From Bacteroidales bacterium (lineage in GTDB: Bacteria; Bacteroidota; Bacteroidia; Bacteroidales; VadinHA17): a stretch of DNA of 20,852 bases. Numbering within the stretch: the first letter of the stretch is position 1; each line of letters opens with the position of its first letter. The notes below the pieces were generated by a model that did no database searches, was not told the origin of the DNA, and was given only the letters and a program-made list of their open reading frames with translations. Below are positions 4,479 through 12,041 of the stretch, piece after piece. Position numbers and translations under genes: made by a program. Location: NCBI GenBank assembly GCA_016936695.1, contig JAFGXK010000206.1, positions 1 to 20,852 of the forward strand, in the 5' to 3' direction.

Positions 4479-7434
4479 TCACTCCCCTGTGAGTTTTGCC
4501 ATCGACCATTATATCAAGGGGGTTTTCAAATCTTATATGACGGAGGTGTTCATCCTCGTATTTGCTTTTTATCCCGTTAAGGAATTCAACATCGTAAGAT
4601 CCCTCATTAATATAGGGATTGATAGTAAAATATCCTACTCTGAATGAGGTCAGGTTCTGGAAGAAATGGGTTCCCTGGCTCGGATCGATACGGTATGTCT
4701 TCAGGCCCGATTCAACAATGACTCTTGCCGCTGAGATCTGAGGCCATCTCACCGGTATGCCAAGCCAGGGATCTGTCGAACCCCACCTTCCGGGTCCGAT
4801 AAGCACATATCCGGTACCCTGTTTTACAAATTCATTGTTGATCCTTTCAATGTCTGAAGCTATCTCCTTGTTTCTGGCGGGATTAAACGACTCCGGCTTC
4901 ACATAGACAATATCTGATATCCCCTTAAAAATTCCGTTTCCCAGAGCCGATCCCGACCAGATGATAGCATCTCCGGCATTAATGCCTGCCAGATTGACCA
5001 CTGATGTTTCATCGGTGTGAACTATCGGGCGTATCTGAAGAAAGTTGAACACCTTTGGGGCTCCCGGAGGGGTTTCAAGGTTTGCTGCAAATTCAATCTC
5101 AATGGGATTATTCATCTCGTAATCCCCAAGATCGAGAAGGGTATTGAGGATTTCGGGCAAAGGAAAGAGTTTGTGCTGAAGAATATTTGAGAAGGTTATA
5201 ATCCTCTTTCCGGCGAAACTGATTCCATCCCGCAATATATTGTTATTGTAATCGTAAGTAGAAGCGACATACTTCATAGCGACGTCGTTGGTTATATCAT
5301 TCACTCCCAGCTTAAGAATATTGACACCATCATCTGTAGAAGGGACAAAGCTGTCTGTCTTCAGGTCCAGGGCACAGAATTCCTTCTGGGTATCCCTGAG
5401 TGCCGTTTCCATGGAGGAGAGTTGCAGAATCTTTTTTGAATGCTTTGGCGAGAACCTCAGAGACAGGCCTCCTTCAACAATATATTTTCCCAGCCCGAAA
5501 GCAATGTTTGCAATACCGTCAACGGCCTTTTCCGATCCGATTGGATAATAATTGATTGAACGGGCAACCCCTGATAGTGTCGGATAAAAAACATCTCCAT
5601 GACGGTTTCCGCAGACCTCCTGAAGGATAATTCCCATTTTCTCCTCATCGATAACATTGGCAGTTGCAGTCATATATGCCTTACTTGCCTTGTAGAATAC
5701 TGAAGCATATACCTCCTTTATGGCGTCCGAAATCATTTTTACCATCATCTTATTATCGGGATGCCTGGGAATCATGTATGTAGAATATATTCCTGCAAAA
5801 GGCTGATAGTGTGAATCTTCGAGCTTACTTGATGATCTGACGGCAATAGGATGATTCCTTGAAACTGCCAGGAAGGCATAAAAATCCTGGTAAATTCTGG
5901 CCGGAAGCTCAGCCTTGAGAAAACTTTCAAGCATCATCTGATCAGGAATATCTGAAAGGGCAAGTGAATACAGGTTATTATGATCCATGAACTCATCGAA
6001 GATATCGGTGCTCAGGACCACTGTCCGGGGTATTGTGATAAGCACGCCCGGGAACTTGTTGTAAAGCTTATGTTCCTTTATCAGCCTGTTTATGAACGCC
6101 AGGCCTCTAGCCTTACCTCCAATTGAGGCATCGCCGATCCTTGAAAACAACTGGTACTCATCATAGCTGCTCTTGTCGAATTTGGCAATTACTCCCCGCC
6201 CCTTCCCGAGTCTGAAACTGGAAATGGCCACGTACAGGAACCGCCGCATTTCATCCATAGATTCGAAATCTTCCTTCCTGATGTACTTGAACAACTGGGC
6301 AACCGGGAACAGAGCCCTTGCGTTGAGCCATTTGGAGAAATGGTTCCTGGTTGCATGATATTCGAGTGTCTGGTCGGGAATAGTAAGTATTTTTTGCTGA
6401 AGACTTTGCAGGTCAGTAGCTATTGCTATCGGCTCCATTGTTTCGGGATTCTTGAATACAAAAGGACCGAATGCAAGGTTCTGGATTATAAAATTCCTGA
6501 GTTCAAGCGACAGTGATTTTGAATACTTGTGGATAAATCCCGCACCAAGCTCTTCAGCGATTTTTTTGTGCACCTGACTTGATGACTGAATCAGGAACGG
6601 AACCTTATCATCATCAGCCATAACAACCTTGCACAGCTCTATTCCGGCATTTTCATCAATAACATTATCTTTCTTGTAGCTTATGTCGGAGATTAAACCC
6701 AGCACATTGTATTTGTGTCTTTTGTAAAGTGCCAGGGCGTCATTGTAATTATTTGCAAGGAGTATCTTCGGACGACCTCTCATTTTTAGCATCCGTTGAT
6801 GCTCATTCAGTGCCTCTCTCTGAAAATCAATTGATTGCTGAAGAACAATCCTGTAAAGACTTGGAAGGTATGACGAGATATATCTTATCGAGTTCTCGAC
6901 CAGTATGATAGCCTGAACGCCTATATTCTCTATGTCGAAGTCGGCGTTCATTTTGTCCTCGATCAGCTTGATTATAGCCAGGATGAGCGAGGCCTCGCCC
7001 AGCCAGCAGAAGACATAATCGATTGCACTCAGATCTTCACCCTCAAGGCGGAGGGAAACCTCTCTCGAGAAATAGGTAAGCACCACGACCGGGATATGTT
7101 CAAACCTGGCCTTTATCATTTTTGCCATTGCGAACACATCAGTTCCCCTCAGGCTGAGCATTGATATGACCAGGTCAATTTTGTCATTCTCAAGTATCTT
7201 CAGCGCATCTTCAGCGTTATCTGTCTGGACGAATGTCGGAGGGTATTTGAGGTTCAGGGAAACATACTCATTGAATATCTGCTCATCGATTCTCCCGTCC
7301 TCCTCAAGCATATAATTATCATAATTACTGCATATAATAAGCACCCGGCGAATCCTCTTCTGCATCAGAAGGTCGAACGATGTGTCGGTGAAATCGTATT
7401 TCTGCAGATCAAGTATGTCTTCAATAATCATCAT
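4456..7434 (-). CDS. Receiver / PPDK-type ATP-grasp hybrid protein, paralogue 2
   Basis: A 992-residue protein, function unknown. Residues about 29-160 look like a degenerate receiver: the phospho-acceptor site after DLVIS is Met92. Residues about 172-320 look like a second receiver with a long insert: E180, Asp250 (LISDIS), Ser284 and Lys303 are in place. A conserved linker (YHATRNHFSKWL) follows. About 433-805 is a PEP synthase/PPDK-type ATP-binding domain: IGGKARG, IAVRSSSKLED with FAGIYSTY, and a final FLQIRPI. No classical phosphohistidine domain or PEP/pyruvate barrel follows; instead 812-992 carries GPGRWGS (880-886) and GTHFFQNLTS with His923. No signal peptide. An in-frame TTG at 7452 would overlap the previous stop as TTGA; I prefer the ATG at 7434, 14 bases after that stop. 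Likely cytosolic, ATP-binding and cotranscribed with korAB; the phosphate acceptor is unknown. Confidence 0.85.
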   Translation of the reverse strand: MMIIEDILDLQKYDFTDTSFDLLMQKRIRRVLIICSNYDNYMLEEDGRIDEQIFNEYVSLNLKYPPTFVQTDNAEDALKILENDKIDLVISMLSLRGTDVFAMAKMIKARFEHIPVVVLTYFSREVSLRLEGEDLSAIDYVFCWLGEASLILAIIKLIEDKMNADFDIENIGVQAIILVENSIRYISSYLPSLYRIVLQQSIDFQREALNEHQRMLKMRGRPKILLANNYNDALALYKRHKYNVLGLISDISYKKDNVIDENAGIELCKVVMADDDKVPFLIQSSSQVHKKIAEELGAGFIHKYSKSLSLELRNFIIQNLAFGPFVFKNPETMEPIAIATDLQSLQQKILTIPDQTLEYHATRNHFSKWLNARALFPVAQLFKYIRKEDFESMDEMRRFLYVAISSFRLGKGRGVIAKFDKSSYDEYQLFSRIGDASIGGKARGLAFINRLIKEHKLYNKFPGVLITIPRTVVLSTDIFDEFMDHNNLYSLALSDIPDQMMLESFLKAELPARIYQDFYAFLAVSRNHPIAVRSSSKLEDSHYQPFAGIYSTYMIPRHPDNKMMVKMISDAIKEVYASVFYKASKAYMTATANVIDEEKMGIILQEVCGNRHGDVFYPTLSGVARSINYYPIGSEKAVDGIANIAFGLGKYIVEGGLSLRFSPKHSKKILQLSSMETALRDTQKEFCALDLKTDSFVPSTDDGVNILKLGVNDITNDVAMKYVASTYDYNNNILRDGISFAGKRIITFSNILQHKLFPLPEILNTLLDLGDYEMNNPIEIEFAANLETPPGAPKVFNFLQIRPIVHTDETSVVNLAGINAGDAIIWSGSALGNGIFKGISDIVYVKPESFNPARNKEIASDIERINNEFVKQGTGYVLIGPGRWGSTDPWLGIPVRWPQISAARVIVESGLKTYRIDPSQGTHFFQNLTSFRVGYFTINPYINEGSYDVEFLNGIKSKYEDEHLRHIRFENPLDIMVDGKTHRGVIMKPNLQ

Positions 7435-7448
7435 GGATAGAGGTTTTA

Positions 7449-10400
7449 TCAATTCGTTGAGATCACTGCCATTCCCTTTTTACCGTCCATACTGACTGTC
7501 AGCGGCTTTTCAAACCTTACATGCCGGTGAAAATTCCCTGTGCCGATAAGCCTGCCCTCCCTTATTCTGTCCCAGTGAATAATATCCCGGCCCGAGTCCT
7601 GGTCAACTGAAAAATATCCAACATTCATTGATGTCACGTTATGGAAAAAGTGAGAACCAAGTGAAGCGTCCGGACGGAAATCAGTGAGAGCCACCTCCAC
7701 AATAACCCTCGCTCCCGATATCTGCGGCCAGACTACAGGGATCCCGAGGAATCTGTCGCGGCTTCCCCATCGGCCGGGACCAATCAGAATATATTTCCTG
7801 TTCTCCCTTACCATCAGCTCGTTTATAGCGGCTATTTCATCGGCCATGCTGACTGTAAGCTTATTGTCAAATTTCTCGGGTTCAATGAAGACTATATCGG
7901 CAATATCATTTACCAGCCCGTTTCCCATACTCTTGTGGGTTAGAATCAGCAGTTTTTCCTCATCTATCGCGTCGGTATCGATCTTGTAGCCTGCCCCCAT
8001 TCCCAGCATAGGTTTAATCTGGAGAAGATAAAATGATGCAATCCCCGATTCATCCTTGTTAAGATCGACGGCATACTCTATCTCGACAGGTGTCCCGCAG
8101 GCTTCTGTAACCACTTCGAGCACAGTCTTCAGGGCCTGAGCAAGAGGCACATAATTATATTTCAGTACATCGGCAAAATTCACAACCCTGGGGCCCGGGG
8201 TATCCAGACCCGGGGTTATAGTATCATTGTCGGGATTCATTACCGAAGCTATGTGCTGCAAAGTCCCATGGCGTTCAGAATCGCTGACTTCAAGCCTTCT
8301 CAGCCCTGCATTTTCTCCTTCCAGAAGGTTCAGTTCCCTGAGCGACATATCAACCGCGTAAAACCATAGCTGGGAATTCTTGTAAAGATCCTTCTGCGAC
8401 ATTATTTCGAGCGTCGGATATGCAGGAGAAAACCTGTAGGTCAGATTCCCCTCCATCACGTACTGCCCAAGTCCCAGTGCCGCAACTGCAAATCCGTCTC
8501 CGGGAGTCATGTGTGCAACAGGATAGAAATTGAATGATTGAGCCGTCCCGCTGATATGCGGATAAAATGCATCCTCAAACCGGTTCCCTACAACCTCCTG
8601 GATAACTACGGCCATTTTTTCAAGCTCTATTTTATAATTAATAGCTTCAAAATAGACTCTTGCATCCCGTGAATATACAGAGGCAAACACCAGTTTTATG
8701 GCTTCCGCGAGCTGCTTCAGCCTTGTATCCGGTTCAGGATTGTTGTTTGGTAACAGATAAGTCCCGAATATCCCTGAAAAAGGTTGATTCTGTGAATCTT
8801 CAAAGAGGCTTGATGACCGTACAGCCAGTGGCCTGGTCATCTTGCCAACAAATACTCTCAGCTTTTTTTCGAGGGTGTAGCTCAGGCTGCCTCCGACAAA
8901 AGCCTTCTGTATAACATCAAAGTCCCTTTGCTCCTTTACCAGCTGCCACAGATGGTTCCTCTCCATAAACATGTCAAACTCATCCGTCCCGATAATAGCC
9001 GTTATGGGAGTCTTGACATTAATGCCGGGAATCAGTCTTCCAAGCTCAAAGCTATAGATGAGGGTATTGATGAATGCCAGTCCCCTGCCTTTACCCCCCA
9101 GTGAACCAGGAGACAGAGACACCACGTTTGTCTCGTCAATTATTGCGGATTCCTCGAAAACAATTACTCTTCCCTTATTCAGTTCCTGCCTCCGTTTACG
9201 AATTATGTCGAGAAGGAATTCCCTGAGCTGGTTAAGGTTCTCAAAATCCGTAACCTTGATCGGATTAATGTATTTTGCAATCTTAACTTCTCCCCTGGCC
9301 ATAAGCCATAGAGAGAAATGATTTTTCATGGCATGATATGCAAGGGAATCTTCCGGGATTGTCTCAAGGTATGCTTCGAACTCCTTCATTGATTTTGCAA
9401 CGGCAATCTGCCTTCCTCTGTTATCGCGGTAAACAAAATGACCAAATCCCAGGTAATAATTTATGAATGATTTGAGGTCCTGAAGCAGGCTTTCGGAATT
9501 CTTATTGATGAAATTGGATTTAAGGGTAAAGGCATATCTTGCATTTTCCGGATCTGCCGACTGAAGAACAGTTGGCAGGTTGGGCAGGTAGGATTTGATA
9601 AGCTTTAAAAGTTCGTATCCGGCTTTTTCGCTCATTATCCCGTCTTTAGGGAAAGCCATATCCGAAATAACACACAGAAGGTTATTGAGGTAATTATTAA
9701 AAACAACTATTGCTGCCTCCCATGATGAAACAAGTAGTATTTTTGGCCGGGCCCTGAGTTTCAAAACCTTGTAAAGTTCATCGGTGGAAACATCCTGGAT
9801 AAGTTTTTTCGTCTGATCCATCACCAGGCTGTAAAGCATGGGAAGGTAGCTGGAATAGTAATCGGCCGAATCCTCTACAAGAAGAATAACTCCCGTAAGT
9901 CCTTTTTGTGTATCGTTTTCAACATTGACCTTGTCCTCGAGTTGGGAGACCATGGCAAAGAACACTTTTGATTCGCCTGTCCACACAAAATAGTTGTCAA
10001 AGGGAACCCCCTTTCCCTTCTGCTTCTTAACAAAATCCATGTCGGAGGAATTGTTGAGAAGAAGATAAGTGGGCAGATAAGGATATTTGTCCTTTATCTT
10101 TCTGCACAATTCCATTGGATTATCCTTATCAACACCGATCATGATTATAACAAGATCGTAGTGCCTGGCCCTGAGCCTGTTGAAAGCCTCCTCCTCGCTC
10201 GACACCCCTGTAACTCTAGGTATAGAAGTAAGACTCATCTGAAAATATTCACCCAGAATGTGGTCAGCGAACCGTCCCTCTCCTTCAATTGAATAAGCGT
10301 CGTAAAGATTTGCCACAAGCAGGATCTCCTTCACCTTGAAAGGCTGAAGATCGTGAAACACATCTCTCTCGGCATTATGCCTGTCAAGGAATTTCTGCAG

Positions 10401-10946
10401 GAGTTTTTTACTTGATGCTATCGAGTAATCATCTTCCTCTCTTTGGATGGATCCGGATGTACGGATTATGTCTCTGGCCCTGTAACTGTTTATGTAACCA
10501 GTGATCAGGCTGGCAATATTGATTACAAGATCTCTCTCCTCCTTGAGAAAAGGTCCTTCAGATTCTTCCCTGAACTCCTTTGTATAGAAGATCTCTATTA
10601 TCCCTGTCTCCCCATCAATGGTACTGAATTCCTGAGCCATTCTCCATTCAGTTTCCCTGAAATCAGGCGACTCGAACTGCTTATTCATAAAGGTTATTCT
10701 GGCAACAGTATATTCGGGGAACTGCCAGGCAGCAGGAAGCAAAAGAACAATGTGCTGAAGGGTTTCCTCAACCGGTTTATTTTCTTTGAGGATATAGGTT
10801 GTCTGATTGATGCATCCGAGTTCCTTTAGTCGCTCTCTCTGTTCATGAACCAGCCTGTTGAATTCGGGCGTTAATTGAGTATTGGCATCCATCAGACAAG
10901 AATTAAAAGGATCAGAATTTAAAATTACTAAAATTCTGCCATCCAT
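7449..10946 (-). CDS. GAF / receiver / PPDK-type ATP-grasp hybrid protein, paralogue 1
   Basis: A 1165-residue paralogue of the next gene, function unknown. Residues about 45-160 resemble a GAF sensor (LLPAAWQFPEYTVARI, GPFLKEERDLV). About 205-340 is a degenerate receiver in which the Asp site after DLVII is Met269. About 352-497 is a receiver with VEDS (E358, D359), Asp429 (VISDMAF), Ser463 and Lys482. The linker YHAMKNHFSLWL precedes a PPDK/PEP synthase-type ATP-binding domain at about 613-980: LGGKGRG, LAVRSSSLFED, FSGIFGTY, IEIEYAV and LLQIKPM. The end (985-1165) has GPGRWGS (1056-1062) and GSHFFHNVTS with His1099. Catalytic His and PEP-binding domains of true PEP synthase are not recognisable. 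An alternative ATG at 10892 (Met19) would remove an AT-rich start and still keep the GAF region. It lies 66 bases after korB, with a hairpin between them. Confidence 0.85.
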   Translation of the reverse strand: MDGRILVILNSDPFNSCLMDANTQLTPEFNRLVHEQRERLKELGCINQTTYILKENKPVEETLQHIVLLLPAAWQFPEYTVARITFMNKQFESPDFRETEWRMAQEFSTIDGETGIIEIFYTKEFREESEGPFLKEERDLVINIASLITGYINSYRARDIIRTSGSIQREEDDYSIASSKKLLQKFLDRHNAERDVFHDLQPFKVKEILLVANLYDAYSIEGEGRFADHILGEYFQMSLTSIPRVTGVSSEEEAFNRLRARHYDLVIIMIGVDKDNPMELCRKIKDKYPYLPTYLLLNNSSDMDFVKKQKGKGVPFDNYFVWTGESKVFFAMVSQLEDKVNVENDTQKGLTGVILLVEDSADYYSSYLPMLYSLVMDQTKKLIQDVSTDELYKVLKLRARPKILLVSSWEAAIVVFNNYLNNLLCVISDMAFPKDGIMSEKAGYELLKLIKSYLPNLPTVLQSADPENARYAFTLKSNFINKNSESLLQDLKSFINYYLGFGHFVYRDNRGRQIAVAKSMKEFEAYLETIPEDSLAYHAMKNHFSLWLMARGEVKIAKYINPIKVTDFENLNQLREFLLDIIRKRRQELNKGRVIVFEESAIIDETNVVSLSPGSLGGKGRGLAFINTLIYSFELGRLIPGINVKTPITAIIGTDEFDMFMERNHLWQLVKEQRDFDVIQKAFVGGSLSYTLEKKLRVFVGKMTRPLAVRSSSLFEDSQNQPFSGIFGTYLLPNNNPEPDTRLKQLAEAIKLVFASVYSRDARVYFEAINYKIELEKMAVVIQEVVGNRFEDAFYPHISGTAQSFNFYPVAHMTPGDGFAVAALGLGQYVMEGNLTYRFSPAYPTLEIMSQKDLYKNSQLWFYAVDMSLRELNLLEGENAGLRRLEVSDSERHGTLQHIASVMNPDNDTITPGLDTPGPRVVNFADVLKYNYVPLAQALKTVLEVVTEACGTPVEIEYAVDLNKDESGIASFYLLQIKPMLGMGAGYKIDTDAIDEEKLLILTHKSMGNGLVNDIADIVFIEPEKFDNKLTVSMADEIAAINELMVRENRKYILIGPGRWGSRDRFLGIPVVWPQISGARVIVEVALTDFRPDASLGSHFFHNVTSMNVGYFSVDQDSGRDIIHWDRIREGRLIGTGNFHRHVRFEKPLTVSMDGKKGMAVISTN

Positions 10947-10992
10947 GTCACAATATTAAGGATGCTGCTGTATTAAATGAGAAATCAGGAAA

Positions 10993-11014
10993 GACGAATC
11001 TTCGAAGATTCATC
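10993..11014 (-). terminator. Hairpin between korB and the dikinase-like genes
   Basis: The core GAATCTTCGAAGATTC (10996-11011) is a perfect 16-base palindrome. On the minus-strand RNA the arms extend to 9 bp with one U-G pair; the same position is a mismatch on the plus strand, which supports minus-strand use. It begins in the korB stop codon. Only three U residues follow, so full termination is unlikely; partial attenuation or an mRNA-stability element is more plausible. Confidence 0.45.
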
Positions 11015-12032
11015 ATACTTCCCAGACTGATCCGCTGTTGAGCAGGTCGTCCATATTTTTGATTTTTGATTTGCTTCTGACCTGTTCTATCTGGTTTTCA
11101 AGTTCTTTTTCATATGTCGGTGCAGAAACAGCTCTGATCACTCCGAGTGCAACAGGATATTCGGGATATCTCATATTGGCAAGCATATATTGAATACCCG
11201 GATTGGGTTCAGTGGCATCGTGAACCAAAATATCTTTCTCAGTTATACCGCTCTCTCCGATTTTAACTACCTTCAGCTTCAGCCCATCGAGAATAAGGCC
11301 TTTGTCATTCTCTTTTCCGAATATCATAGGCTCGCCTTGCTTCAATATCAGTGTACGGTCATCTCTGACCTCCTTGCCGGTCACTTTTTCATGAATTCCG
11401 TCGTTGAATATCACACAGTTCTGAAGAACCTCGACGACGGAAGTCCCTTTATGCCTTGCAGCTTCAATATAAATCTGAGTTGAAAGAGTAACATTGGCAT
11501 CAACAGTGCGGGCAAAGAATTTTCCTTTTGCTCCGATTACCAGTTCGCCTACAGAAAATGGCTCTTCGATGGTTCCGAATGGTGATGTTTTTGTAACAAG
11601 TCCCTTATCGGACGTTGGTGAATACTGGCCTTTGGTCAGTCCATATATTTCGTTGTTAAACAGAATTATGTTGAGGTCGATATTCCGTCTGACAACATGG
11701 ATAAAGTGATTTCCTCCGATTGCCAGTGCATCGCCGTCGCCTGTTATCTGCCAAACTGAAAGCTCAGGATTTGCTATCTTGACCCCTGTGGCAATTGCAG
11801 AAGCTCGCCCGTGGATTCCATGGAAACCATAGGTACTCATATAATAGGGGAATCTTGATGAGCAGCCTATTCCCGAGATGAAGGCAAATTTTTCCTTTGG
11901 AATTCCCAGCTCAGAGAGGGCTTTCTGTACAGCATTGAGAACTGCATGGTCGCCGCAACCGGGGCACCAGCGTACCTCCTGATCGCTCTTGAAATCCTTC
12001 GGACTCAACTTGTTTGTGATTGTATCGTTCAT
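11013..12032 (-). CDS. korB: 2-oxoacid:ferredoxin oxidoreductase, beta subunit
   Basis: The beta subunit binds thiamine diphosphate and a 4Fe-4S cluster and, with KorA, oxidatively decarboxylates a 2-oxoacid (usually 2-oxoglutarate) to the acyl-CoA with reduction of ferredoxin, or runs in reverse. In 339 residues, Cys23 and Cys26 (WCPGCG), Cys57 (GIGCSSR) and Cys206 (LQNCVIF) supply cluster ligands. GDGDALAIGGNHF (from 98) and NNEIYGLTKGQ form the diphosphate/Mg site. The length and the TKGQ(Y)SPTS context match the two-subunit KorAB type rather than PFOR. It starts 9 bases after the korA stop. Substrate choice between 2-oxoglutarate and other 2-oxoacids cannot be read safely from sequence. 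Confidence 0.95.
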   Translation of the reverse strand: MNDTITNKLSPKDFKSDQEVRWCPGCGDHAVLNAVQKALSELGIPKEKFAFISGIGCSSRFPYYMSTYGFHGIHGRASAIATGVKIANPELSVWQITGDGDALAIGGNHFIHVVRRNIDLNIILFNNEIYGLTKGQYSPTSDKGLVTKTSPFGTIEEPFSVGELVIGAKGKFFARTVDANVTLSTQIYIEAARHKGTSVVEVLQNCVIFNDGIHEKVTGKEVRDDRTLILKQGEPMIFGKENDKGLILDGLKLKVVKIGESGITEKDILVHDATEPNPGIQYMLANMRYPEYPVALGVIRAVSAPTYEKELENQIEQVRSKSKIKNMDDLLNSGSVWEV

Positions 12033-12041
12033 AGCTCTGGT

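Noticed and set aside
7435..7452. TTG start with a TTGA overlap for the second hybrid gene
   Set aside because: An ATG only six codons later is more likely; the overlap cannot be excluded, but nothing favours TTG.
4456..10946. Annotating either large gene as PEP synthase (ppsA) or PPDK
   Set aside because: Only the ATP-binding domain matches; the classical catalytic His domain and the PEP/pyruvate barrel are not recognisable.
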